A stretch of DNA of 64,000 nt. It comes from Flavobacteriales bacterium (GTDB lineage Bacteria > Bacteroidota > Bacteroidia > Flavobacteriales_F > PHOS-HE28). Positions 52,880-59,882 of this stretch are shown here, in pieces. The stretch is taken from positions 1 through 64,000 of the forward strand of contig JAMLHB010000001.1 in NCBI GenBank assembly GCA_023957375.1, in the 5' to 3' direction. A program made the position numbers and the translations under genes. Position 1 is the stretch's first letter; each line of letters begins with the position of its first letter. The notes under the pieces are model-generated. The model saw only the letters and a program-made list of their open reading frames with translations. It was not told the DNA's origin and made no database searches.

Positions 52880-54508
52880 TCAGCCCAGGAACGGGTAGCG
52901 GTGGTCCAACGGGGGCACGAAGTTCTCCTTGATCGTGCGCGCGCTGATCCAACGCACCAGGTTCAGGTAGCTGCCGGCCTTGTCGTTGGTGCCGCTGCCC
53001 CGCGCACCACCAAATGGCTGTTGGCCCACTACGGCACCGGTGGGCTTGTCGTTGATGTAAAAGTTGCCCGCGGCATGCCGGAGCGCTTCGGTGGCCTGCA
53101 CCACGGCCGCACGGTCTTGCGAGAAGATCGCCCCGGTAAGCGCGTATTCCCCGGTGGCATCCACCAGCTTCAAGGTGTCCGCCCAGCGGTTCTCGCTGTA
53201 AACGTAAACGGTCAGCACCGGGCCGAAGATCTCTTCGCACATGGTGATGCTCTTCGGGTCCTTGCTTTCCAGTACCGTGGGCTCAATGAACCATCCCTTG
53301 CTCTTGTCACTCTTTCCGCCCGCCACCAGCTTGATGTTGGCCTTGTCCTTTTTGGCCTGGGTGATATAACCGGCGATCTTGTCGAAGGCTTTCTCATCGA
53401 TCACCGCATTGATGAAATTACCGAAGTCGCGCGGGGATCCCATCTTCATGGCGGCCAAGTCCTCCAAGAGGGCCTTCTTTACCGAAGGCCACAAATTGGA
53501 TGGGATGTACGCCCGGCTGGCGGCGCTGCACTTCTGCCCCTGGAACTCGAAGGCCCCGCGGCTCAGGGCGGTGGCCACCGCCAATGGGTCGGCACTGGGG
53601 TGGGCGATCACGAAGTCCTTGCCGCCGGTTTCGCCCACGATGCGCGGGTAGCTGCGGTAGTTGGCAATGTTCTGCCCGATCTCGCTCCAAACCGTGCGGA
53701 ACACCTTGGTGCTGCCCGTAAAGTGGACGCCGGCAAAATCCTTGTGGCGGAAAATGGTGTCGCCCACCAATTGGCCGTCCACGTGGATCAGGTTGATCAC
53801 CCCGTCCGGAAGGCCAGCCATGCGGAAGATGTCCATGATTACTTGGGCGGAGTAGATCTGGGTATTGGCGCACTTCCATACCACGGTGTTCCCCATCAGT
53901 GCCGGAGCGCTGGGCAGGTTGCCGGCAATGCTGGTGAAGTTGAACGGTGTAAGTGCAAAGACAAATCCTTCGAGGGGGCGGTACTCCAGGCGGTTCCACG
54001 TACCTGCCGCGCTCTGCGGCTGGTCCCGGTAGATCTGCGTCATGTAGGCCACGTTGAACCGCAGAAAGTCGGCCAGTTCGCAGGCCGCATCGATCTCCGC
54101 CTGGAACGCGTTCTTGCTTTGTGCCATCATGCTGGCCGCATTGATGGCGTCGCGGAACGGGCCGCTGATCAGCTCGGCCGCCTTGAGGTAGATGGAGGCG
54201 CGTTCCTGCCATGCCATGTTCTCCCAGGCACGCTTGGCCTTAAGCGCTGCATCGATGGCTGCCCGCACATGCGCCGCACTGCCATGGTGGCTCATGCCAA
54301 GCAGGTGCCGGTGGTCGTGCGGCATGGTCATGCGCCGTTGGTCCTTGGTCTCAATGGCTTTGCCACCGATCCACATCGGCGCATCCAGCTTCAGCTTCAG
54401 GCGCCGGTCGTACTCGGCTTGCAGGCTCTTGCGCTCGGCGCTGCCCGGCGCATAGCTCTTCACGGGTTCATTGTGGGGAGGGGGCGGATTGAAAATGGCG
54501 TTGCTCAT
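52880..54508 (-). CDS. pruA: 1-pyrroline-5-carboxylate dehydrogenase
   Basis: This aldehyde-dehydrogenase-family enzyme oxidises glutamate semialdehyde to glutamate with NAD+, the second step of proline catabolism. The 542-residue length fits the single-domain P5CDH form found in Bacteroidota (no fused proline dehydrogenase). Catalytic residues are visible: the Cys in FQGQKCSAASRAYIP, the Glu in VGETGGKDFV, the NAD loop HFTGSTKVF, and LTPFNFTSIAGNL. I chose the ATG at 54508 (MSNAIFNPPPP). A perfect TANNTTTG element on the minus strand (54545-54552) lies 36 bases upstream. No proline dehydrogenase gene is in the window. Confidence 0.95.
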   Translation of the reverse strand: MSNAIFNPPPPHNEPVKSYAPGSAERKSLQAEYDRRLKLKLDAPMWIGGKAIETKDQRRMTMPHDHRHLLGMSHHGSAAHVRAAIDAALKAKRAWENMAWQERASIYLKAAELISGPFRDAINAASMMAQSKNAFQAEIDAACELADFLRFNVAYMTQIYRDQPQSAAGTWNRLEYRPLEGFVFALTPFNFTSIAGNLPSAPALMGNTVVWKCANTQIYSAQVIMDIFRMAGLPDGVINLIHVDGQLVGDTIFRHKDFAGVHFTGSTKVFRTVWSEIGQNIANYRSYPRIVGETGGKDFVIAHPSADPLAVATALSRGAFEFQGQKCSAASRAYIPSNLWPSVKKALLEDLAAMKMGSPRDFGNFINAVIDEKAFDKIAGYITQAKKDKANIKLVAGGKSDKSKGWFIEPTVLESKDPKSITMCEEIFGPVLTVYVYSENRWADTLKLVDATGEYALTGAIFSQDRAAVVQATEALRHAAGNFYINDKPTGAVVGQQPFGGARGSGTNDKAGSYLNLVRWISARTIKENFVPPLDHRYPFLG

Positions 54509-54544
54509 GGGATGAATGATGAATGGAATGTGGCTATCGGACTG

Positions 54545-54552
54545 CAAAGATA
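54545..54552 (-). promoter_or_regulatory. Promoter -7 element TATCTTTG of the P5C dehydrogenase gene
   Basis: Perfect TANNTTTG on the minus strand, 36 bases before the ATG at 54508. It supports that start. Confidence 0.6.
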
Positions 54553-54567
54553 CCGCCTGCACCACCC

Positions 54568-54969
54568 CTAATTGGCCACGTGGGGCGTGTGCAGTTGGAA
54601 TGCCGGTATGGCCACATCGAATTGTGTTCCGTCATCCAGGTTGCGCATCAGGTAGGTGCCCTGCATCCGGCCCATGGCGCTGCGCAGTTCACAATAACTG
54701 GTATAGGTGAACTGCTCGCCCGGGCCCATCACCGGATGGGTGCCCACCACCCCCGGCCCACGCACTTCACGGCGTTCCGCGAGGCTGTCCATGATCACCC
54801 AATGCCGCGACACCAACTGTATGGTGTGCCTGCTGTGGTTGGCAATGGTGATGCGGTAGCTGAACAGGAAGCGCTCCGCTTCCGGGTCGCTCTGATCGGC
54901 CTCGTACCGTGGTTGGGCACTGATCCGGATGGCGTTGGCGATGGATGCGTGCATGGCGGTGGGGTTCAT
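54568..54969 (-). CDS. apaG: ApaG-family protein
   Basis: ApaG (DUF525) is a small fibronectin-III-like protein of about 125 residues, named for a cobalt/magnesium phenotype; its biochemical role is unclear. The 133-residue copy has the family blocks RFLFSYRITIANHS, QLVSRHWVIMDS, and the glycine-rich GPGVVGTHPVMGPGEQFTYTSYCEL loop region (conserved GVVG and PGE-F-Y-S). The start at 54969 gives a slightly long N-terminus; the second Met (residue 6) is also possible. It lies between the P5C dehydrogenase promoter and the plug gene on the same strand (41-base gap). Confidence 0.92.
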   Translation of the reverse strand: MNPTAMHASIANAIRISAQPRYEADQSDPEAERFLFSYRITIANHSRHTIQLVSRHWVIMDSLAERREVRGPGVVGTHPVMGPGEQFTYTSYCELRSAMGRMQGTYLMRNLDDGTQFDVAIPAFQLHTPHVAN

Positions 54970-55010
54970 TGGAAGTGCAACAATCTTGCCCCGCAGTTGT
55001 GCGAAGCGGT

Positions 55011-56339
55011 TCAGCCGTTGCGGCTATTGACGAAACGAAGGCCCATCAGGCGGTCGCAGCGCAATTGGTAGTCGCGAACATACACCAGCACCGTGTAGTC
55101 ATTCTCGGTTTGGAAGTGCGACCCCTCCAATAGGCAGAGGTCGGGGCTGGTAGCGCCATTTGGCAGGAAGGCGTACAGGTGGTCGAAGTAACCTTGCTTG
55201 ATCAGCACCCGGGCCGTGTAGGCTTTCTTCTGGGCGTCCCATGTGCAGCGGAACTCTTTCTTGCATTGAAAGTCGCTGATGGCGCCGTACACGTACACGT
55301 CGCCACCGGGTTGCTCGTAAGTGCGCGGAAGGGTGAAGTCCACGTAGACGTAATCGGCGCTCAAGGGATCGTCCGGCACTTGGTCGTTTTTCACCAAGTA
55401 TTTGCCGTTGATGTCGCGCTGGTCCAAATACACTTTGAACTCCCGTTTCTCCGCCGGCAGCAGCACGGGCTCCTCCAAGCCTTCAGGTGAAGTAAGGTAG
55501 TGGCTGACATGGAGCGTGGAGTAGCGCAGGTTCTTCAGGTCCACTCCGCGCCATTCATTGCTCCCGGCGAACAAGCCTTCCTTGGGATGGTCGTACACCA
55601 GCTCGGCGTCGCGGATGAACTTGGGCCGAAAACCGGTGCGGACATCATCCCAACGATTGTTTTGCAAAACCACTACATGCAGGTCGCTGAAGGGATCGGG
55701 CACCGGTATTCCGGGGTAACGCACGGTGAGGTCAACCTGCTGGTCCAGGTCGCGTCGTTCCACGTCGCGCGTTGGCACCACGCGGGCATCGATCTGTATC
55801 CGGTCCTCGAAAACCATGAACCTGCGGGTAAGCACCAGATCGTCCTGGTCCGTGCCCCGGTAGACTTTGAACAGGTAGTTGCCCGCCACGGTGGGGCGCA
55901 TGAACTCGTTCGGGAATTCCACTTCGTATTCCAGAAAGGGTTGTAGCGTATTGAAGCTCTGGCGCGCGGATGGAATGAAATCCATGGGAACGCCCTGGAG
56001 GTATTGGCCCGGCGCCAGGTCGCTGGGTTGCCAATCGGCATTGCAATGCACCACCGTGAAGCTCAGGTTTTGGGGGTCGGGGCTGAAGTCGTCGAAGCGA
56101 AGCACCAGTTGGTCGGTAGTGCCCAGCCCAATAATGGGCGGGGAAAGCTCAAAACCTTTCTTGAAGACCTGCACTGTGTGCACCGTAGGGCTATAGATGT
56201 GGTCTTCGTACCGGAGCTCTTGCGCCGAGTAGTAATCATCACCGCCGCTCATGACGGGCTGGGAGGCCGTGCATGCGGCAAGCACCATCGCGGCAGGTAT
56301 CCATGCCCGGGACATTCCCGATTTGTTGCGGTTCACCAT
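55011..56339 (-). CDS. T9SS plug-type protein (DUF5103)
   Basis: The 442-residue protein matches DUF5103, the family of the plug subunit found bound to the SprA translocon of the type IX secretion system (established for Flavobacterium johnsoniae). It has a lipoprotein-like leader (AWIPAAMVLAAC, lipobox LAAC). Family blocks follow: IYSPTVHTVQVFKKGFELS, VVHCNADWQPSDL, a FMRPTVAGNYLFKVY-type strand pair, and the C-terminal NDYTVLVYVRDYQLRCDRLMG. Its presence matches the several T9SS cargo genes nearby. A TTCCTTTG element on the minus strand (56345-56352) lies five bases before the ATG. No other secretion component is in the window. Confidence 0.87.
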   Translation of the reverse strand: MVNRNKSGMSRAWIPAAMVLAACTASQPVMSGGDDYYSAQELRYEDHIYSPTVHTVQVFKKGFELSPPIIGLGTTDQLVLRFDDFSPDPQNLSFTVVHCNADWQPSDLAPGQYLQGVPMDFIPSARQSFNTLQPFLEYEVEFPNEFMRPTVAGNYLFKVYRGTDQDDLVLTRRFMVFEDRIQIDARVVPTRDVERRDLDQQVDLTVRYPGIPVPDPFSDLHVVVLQNNRWDDVRTGFRPKFIRDAELVYDHPKEGLFAGSNEWRGVDLKNLRYSTLHVSHYLTSPEGLEEPVLLPAEKREFKVYLDQRDINGKYLVKNDQVPDDPLSADYVYVDFTLPRTYEQPGGDVYVYGAISDFQCKKEFRCTWDAQKKAYTARVLIKQGYFDHLYAFLPNGATSPDLCLLEGSHFQTENDYTVLVYVRDYQLRCDRLMGLRFVNSRNG

Positions 56340-56344
56340 GGGTA

Positions 56345-56352
56345 CAAAGGAA
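56345..56352 (-). promoter_or_regulatory. -7-like element TTCCTTTG five bases before the plug gene ATG
   Basis: Seven of eight bases match TANNTTTG on the minus strand; only five bases separate it from the ATG at 56339. Confidence 0.45.
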
Positions 56353-56400
56353 GAAAGCAGGAGGCGAACCCGTGGACAGGTTGATTCTCCCGCTACATGG

Positions 56401-56426
56401 GCTGCGCTGGCGGAGAGGGAGGGATT
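56401..56426. repeat. Second copy of the tRNA-Ser 3' end
   Basis: Bases 56401-56426 match 56691-56716, the 3' end of the tRNA-Ser gene with its flank, at 24 of 26 positions, including 19 identical bases from TGGCGGAGAGG on. The duplication lies 290 bases from the tRNA on its 3' side, in the same orientation. Confidence 0.7.
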
Positions 56427-56467
56427 GCCCGAGACGGGCCATCCCCGAAGGGGGAGGCTTCAACGCT
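56425..56467. repeat. Direct repeat near tRNA-Ser, copy A
   Basis: Shares GCCCGAGACGGGCCATCCCC, GAAGGGG and GGCTTCAACGCT with copy B at 56556-56596. It begins exactly where the tRNA-derived segment ends. Confidence 0.6.
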
Positions 56468-56555
56468 GCATTCGCTTCGCGTCTGCTGCTTGTTCTCGCA
56501 TGTACCGCTGCTTCAGCAGGGTCACCGCTTCAGGACTCTGCGTGTTACGGTCGGA

Positions 56556-56596
56556 ATGCCCGAGACGGGCCATCCCCGAAGGGGGGCTTCAACGCT
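56556..56596. repeat. Direct repeat near tRNA-Ser, copy B
   Basis: Matches copy A (56425-56467) over about 40 bases with two or three differences. It is not preceded by a tRNA fragment. Confidence 0.6.
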
Positions 56597-56624
56597 ACAG
56601 CCCGCTTCGCGGCCTGTGATGCCA

Positions 56625-56670
56625 CAAGGCTGAAGGGTGCTTGGAGCAAGCTCCGCACCCTTCAGCCTTG
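56625..56670. repeat. Perfect 16-bp hairpin beside tRNA-Ser
   Basis: CAAGGCTGAAGGGTGC and GCACCCTTCAGCCTTG flank an inner small dyad GGAGCAAGCTCC, so the whole 46 bases can fold into one long stem. It may double as a terminator for the minus-strand tRNA, although there is no T-run. Confidence 0.7.
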
Positions 56671-56697
56671 CGTCATCGCCCGCTACGCGGGCAGCGT

Positions 56698-56787
56698 TGG
56701 CGGAGAGGGAGGGATTCGAACCCCCGGTACCCTTGCGGGCACATCTGTTTTCGAGACAGACCCGATCGACCACTCCGGCACCTCTCC
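56698..56787 (-). tRNA. tRNA-Ser, anticodon CGA, CCA encoded
   Basis: The minus strand reads a complete class II tRNA. Acceptor arms GGAGAGG and CCTCTCC are perfect. The anticodon arm is TCTGT-CTCGAAA-ACAGA, giving anticodon CGA (reads UCG). A long variable arm GTGCCCGCAAGGGTACC follows, then the T arm with GGTTCGAATC. Discriminator G is followed by a genomic CCA at 56698-56700. Confidence 0.95.
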
Positions 56788-56886
56788 AACACTGTGATCC
56801 GCACCTGCCTTGGGTGGTGCGGGAAACGGGCGGCAAATATAGCCGAGGCCCTCCGCAGAACTTAGTTCACGCTTGGCCAAGCCGCC

Positions 56887-57093
56887 TCAGTTGCCATGGG
56901 CGTGGGCCTTGCCACCCCCATCGTCGGCGCTGTCCACTAAGTAGTATCCCAGGAAAACCAGCACGACCAGCACGGTGAAACTGACCACGCCCACCGTGTT
57001 GCTCACCCCGTCGGTACTGACGATGGAGTATTGCAGGGGGACCAGGAAGGCAACGAGCCAAACGATGTAACCGAGGATCTTGCGTTTGTTCAT
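56887..57093 (-). CDS. Small two-helix membrane protein
   Basis: The 68-residue product has two membrane helices, IVWLVAFLVPLQYSIV and VVSFTVLVVLVFLGYYLV, and an acidic, histidine-containing tail (DSADDGGGKAHAHGN). I do not recognise a family. It follows citrate synthase on the same strand after 42 bases. A near-consensus promoter element TTATTTTG (minus strand, 57113-57120) lies 19 bases before its ATG, so it could be expressed on its own. Confidence 0.75.
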   Translation of the reverse strand: MNKRKILGYIVWLVAFLVPLQYSIVSTDGVSNTVGVVSFTVLVVLVFLGYYLVDSADDGGGKAHAHGN

Positions 57094-57135
57094 GTCTGTT
57101 GGGGAAGCCGGGGCAAAATAAGCAGAAAGGAATAA

Positions 57136-58425
57136 TTAACCGCGGTCGGACATGGGGACATAGTTGCGCTGGTTGGCCCCGGTATAGATCTGGCGCGGTC
57201 GGCTGATGGGCTCCTTGTCCTCCACCATTTCCTTCCACTGGGCGATCCAACCTGGCAGGCGGCCCATGGCGAACATCACGGTGAACATCCGCGTGGGGAT
57301 GCCGATGGCGCGGTAGATGATGCCGCTGTAGAAGTCCACGTTGGGATACAGCTTGCGTTCAATGAAGTATTCATCCTTCAAGGCCACTTCCTCCAAGTGT
57401 CGCGCGATGTCCAGTACGGGGTCGTTCACACCAAGGCGCTTGAGGATCTGGTCGCTGCTCTTCTTGATGATCTGGGCGCGCGGATCGAAGTTCTTGTAAA
57501 CCCGGTGGCCAAAGCCGAACAAACGGAAGGGGTCATCCTTGTCCTTGGCCTTGTTCACCCACTTTTGGATGTCGCCCCCGTCGTTGCGGATGGTCTCCAG
57601 CATCTCGATCACCTGTTGGTTGGCACCCCCATGCAACGGACCCCATAACGCGGCGATGCCTGCGGAGATGGCGCTGTACAAGTTGGCCTGTGAACTGCCC
57701 ACCATGCGCACGGTGCTGGCGCTGCAGTTCTGCTCGTGGTCCGCATGCAGGATCAGCAGCTTGTTCAGTGCGTCGACCGTTACCGGGTCCGCCACGTATT
57801 CCTCCGTGGGCAGGCCGAACATCATGTGGAGGAAGTTCTCCACATAGCCCAACTTGTTGTTCGGGTACATGGTGGGGTGCCCCAAGGTGTACTTGTAGCT
57901 GATGGCGGCCAAGGTCGGCATCTTGGCGATCAGCCGGTAGATGGTCCGCTCCACGTCCTTGCTGGGCCGGTTGGGCGTTTGGCTCTTCGGATAGAAGGTG
58001 CTCAGGGAGCTCACCATGGCCGACAGGATCCCCATGGGGTGGGCATTGCTGGGGAAGAACTCGAAGAAGCGCTTCATGTCCTCGTGCACCAGCGAGTGGT
58101 AGCGGATGTTGCCTTCGAACTCCTGCAACTGCTTGGCATTGGGCAGTTCGCCGTTGAGGATCAAGTAGGCCACTTCGGTGAAGCTGGCCTTCTCGGCCAA
58201 TTGCTCGATGGGGTAGCCGCGGTAGCGCAGGATGCCTTTCTCGCCGTCCAGGAAGGTGATCTTGCTGGTGGTGGATCCCGTGTTCTTGTAGCCGATGTCC
58301 AAGGTGATGCAGCCGGTCTCCGCGCGCAACTTGCTGATGTCGATCGCTTTTTCCCCCTCGCTTCCGGTGGTAATGGGAAGCTCGTATGTCTTGCCCTCCA
58401 AGGTGATCTTCGCGGTTTCGCTCAT
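57136..58425 (-). CDS. gltA: Citrate synthase
   Basis: Citrate synthase condenses acetyl-CoA and oxaloacetate in the TCA cycle. The 429-residue protein is a typical bacterial type II (hexameric-type) enzyme: TLDIGYKNTGSTTSKITFLDG at the N-terminus, the catalytic-histidine blocks ILHADHEQNCSAST and GFGHRVYKNFDPRA, the LHGGANQQVIEML loop with the active-site histidine, and the terminal aspartate region NVDFYSGIIYRAIGIP. The start at 58425 follows a perfect TANNTTTG element on the minus strand (58472-58479) by 46 bases. It is adjacent to the small membrane protein gene and fits the energy-metabolism content here. Confidence 0.97.
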   Translation of the reverse strand: MSETAKITLEGKTYELPITTGSEGEKAIDISKLRAETGCITLDIGYKNTGSTTSKITFLDGEKGILRYRGYPIEQLAEKASFTEVAYLILNGELPNAKQLQEFEGNIRYHSLVHEDMKRFFEFFPSNAHPMGILSAMVSSLSTFYPKSQTPNRPSKDVERTIYRLIAKMPTLAAISYKYTLGHPTMYPNNKLGYVENFLHMMFGLPTEEYVADPVTVDALNKLLILHADHEQNCSASTVRMVGSSQANLYSAISAGIAALWGPLHGGANQQVIEMLETIRNDGGDIQKWVNKAKDKDDPFRLFGFGHRVYKNFDPRAQIIKKSSDQILKRLGVNDPVLDIARHLEEVALKDEYFIERKLYPNVDFYSGIIYRAIGIPTRMFTVMFAMGRLPGWIAQWKEMVEDKEPISRPRQIYTGANQRNYVPMSDRG

Positions 58426-58471
58426 GTTGTTTGTCGCAGTAAGGATAAAGGCCGGTGTCTGAAAAACGCTG

Positions 58472-58479
58472 CAAAATTA
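58472..58479 (-). promoter_or_regulatory. Promoter -7 element TAATTTTG of gltA
   Basis: Perfect TANNTTTG on the minus strand, 46 bases before the gltA ATG. Confidence 0.6.
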
Positions 58480-58578
58480 ACCATTCGGGGGGGATCGCGT
58501 GGCCTGCAGTTCGAATTTGATCCGATGGTCCTGAGTAGCGTTGCCCCGGAAGGGTCCGGTGTTCCATGCCGATGGAAA

Positions 58579-58615
58579 ATGCGAGCGGGCCGCCCATGGG
58601 CGGCCCGCTCGCATT
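58579..58615 (-). terminator. Strong terminator after DUF1573 gene 1
   Basis: AATGCGAGCGGGCCGCCC and its exact complement form an 18-bp stem with almost no loop, 15 bases beyond the stop, followed on the minus strand by TTTT. Confidence 0.85.
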
Positions 58616-58629
58616 ACTGGAAGGTCGGC

Positions 58630-59091
58630 CTAGTTGCTGGTCGGCGCCACCGGGCTGGCGGCCTTCACCGGCGAGGTGGGTGTGGCCCCTGCCACGGCTT
58701 TTACCTCCCCGGAGATCCGGATGACCTTGGTGGGCGCATTTACCGCATTGCTGGTGATCGTCACCGATTTGTTGATGGGACCCAAGCGGTTCGTATCGTA
58801 CTTCACCGTGATGGTCGTGCTGGCGCCGGGAACCACCGGTGCGGTATCGCATTTGGGTACCGTGCAACCGCAGGAACCTTGGCAATTGCTGATGATCAAT
58901 GGCTGGTCTCCGGTGTTGGTCACCTTGAACTCGCACGTTCCGTTCGCGCCCTGGTCGATCGCACCGTAATCATGCACATCCTTGTCCAAGCTGATCATGG
59001 GCCCGCTACCACCCACGGTGCGGGTGTTTTCTTGGGCGAAGGCACCCAGGAAGAGGGCGCTGAGACTGAGGGTGGCGAGTAATTTTTTCAT
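58630..59091 (-). CDS. Secreted DUF1573 protein, tandem paralogue 1
   Basis: The 153-residue product has a signal peptide (MKKLLATLSLSALFLGAFAQ) and one DUF1573 immunoglobulin-like domain with the diagnostic ISNCQGSCGCTVPKCDTAPV block, in which the cysteines flank SCGCT, and the strand ITVKYDTNRLGPINKSV. The C-terminal tail is a flexible Ala/Pro/Thr stretch. Such proteins are exported and of unknown function. It is almost identical to the gene at 59284-59745, with its own promoter-like element and strong terminator, so each paralogue is a separate transcription unit. Confidence 0.9.
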   Translation of the reverse strand: MKKLLATLSLSALFLGAFAQENTRTVGGSGPMISLDKDVHDYGAIDQGANGTCEFKVTNTGDQPLIISNCQGSCGCTVPKCDTAPVVPGASTTITVKYDTNRLGPINKSVTITSNAVNAPTKVIRISGEVKAVAGATPTSPVKAASPVAPTSN

Positions 59092-59156
59092 GTGGAGGTA
59101 CAGTGGTTTGCTGTGAATGGTTCAAAAGTGGTGCCGAGTTGGCGGGAAAGGCGGCC

Positions 59157-59176
59157 TTTAACCAAAGATTAACACC
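59157..59176 (-). promoter_or_regulatory. Duplicated promoter-like element of DUF1573 gene 1
   Basis: The minus strand reads GGTGTTAATCTTTGGTTAAA, containing TAATCTTTG, a one-base-longer variant of TANNTTTG, about 70 bases before the ATG. The same element with few changes lies at 59813-59832 before the paralogue. Confidence 0.45.
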
Positions 59177-59225
59177 GGCAGGTGGGTGCAGTGGTGTGCG
59201 CAAGGCAAGTTGCCATCGGCGGTAC

Positions 59226-59258
59226 AAAAACAGGGAGCCGCCCTGCAAAGGCGGCTCC
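59226..59258 (-). terminator. Terminator after DUF1573 gene 2
   Basis: GGAGCCGCC (59234-59242) pairs perfectly with GGCGGCTCC (59250-59258), 26 bases beyond the stop; TTTTT follows on the minus strand. Confidence 0.85.
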
Positions 59259-59283
59259 TCCGGTTAACGGCCGTGTCGTTGTA

Positions 59284-59745
59284 CTACTTGCTGGTGGGTG
59301 CCACAGGGCTGGTGGTTTTCACAGGCGAGGTGGGCGTGGCCTCCGCCAGGGCCTTCACTTCACCCTTGATGCGGACGATCTTGGTGGGTGCGTTCACCGC
59401 GTTGCTGGTAATGGTCACCGACTTGTTGATGGGGCCGGGGCGGTTGCTGTCGTACTTCACCGTGATCACTGTGCTGGCACCGGGTGCCACGGGCGCGGTA
59501 TCGCACTTGGGCACCGTGCAGCCGCAGGAGCCTTTGCAGTTGCTGATGATCAGCGGCTGGTCACCGGTGTTGGTCACCTTGAACTCACAGGTGCCGTTGG
59601 CCCCTTGGTCGATGGTGCCGTAGTCGTGTACCTCCTTGTCCAGGCTGATCATGGGCCCGCTGCCACCCACGGTGCGGGTGTTTTCTTGGGCGAAGGCTCC
59701 AAGGAAGAGGGCGCTGAGACTGAGGGTGGCGAGAAGCTTTTTCAT
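59284..59745 (-). CDS. Secreted DUF1573 protein, tandem paralogue 2
   Basis: The 153-residue product matches the neighbour at 58630-59091 throughout, including the whole signal peptide and the ISNCKGSCGCTVPKCDTAPV block. Visible changes are conservative (for example Gln to Lys, Asp to Glu, Ala to Thr). I chose the ATG at 59745 because it begins the same MKKLLATLSL leader; the 48 upstream in-frame codons cover the promoter region. Duplicated promoter and separate terminator show the two are independent units from a recent tandem duplication. Confidence 0.9.
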   Translation of the reverse strand: MKKLLATLSLSALFLGAFAQENTRTVGGSGPMISLDKEVHDYGTIDQGANGTCEFKVTNTGDQPLIISNCKGSCGCTVPKCDTAPVAPGASTVITVKYDSNRPGPINKSVTITSNAVNAPTKIVRIKGEVKALAEATPTSPVKTTSPVAPTSK

Positions 59746-59812
59746 CTGTTCGTGGTGTGGTTTTCTTCGTTCGACGCCAAAGTTTGGGCCAGGCGTGTGC
59801 GGAGCGCTGGTG

Positions 59813-59832
59813 TTTAACCAAAGTTTAACACG
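59813..59832 (-). promoter_or_regulatory. Duplicated promoter-like element of DUF1573 gene 2
   Basis: The minus strand reads CGTGTTAAACTTTGGTTAAA, matching 59157-59176 at 17 or 18 of 20 bases and at the same distance (about 70 bases) from its ATG. Confidence 0.45.
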
Positions 59833-59870
59833 CTCACGACTGCTTTCCGTTTTCAAGCCCACGGCCATGC

Positions 59871-59878
59871 AACCTTTG
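59871..59878 (+). promoter_or_regulatory. -7-like element AACCTTTG four bases before the MATE ATG
   Basis: Seven of eight bases match TANNTTTG; the ATG at 59883 follows after four bases, which predicts leaderless initiation. Confidence 0.45.
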
Positions 59879-59882
59879 TTCC

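Noticed and set aside
52901..54571. 556-codon plus-strand frame opposite the P5C dehydrogenase gene
   Set aside because: Antisense mirror of a gene with intact catalytic residues.
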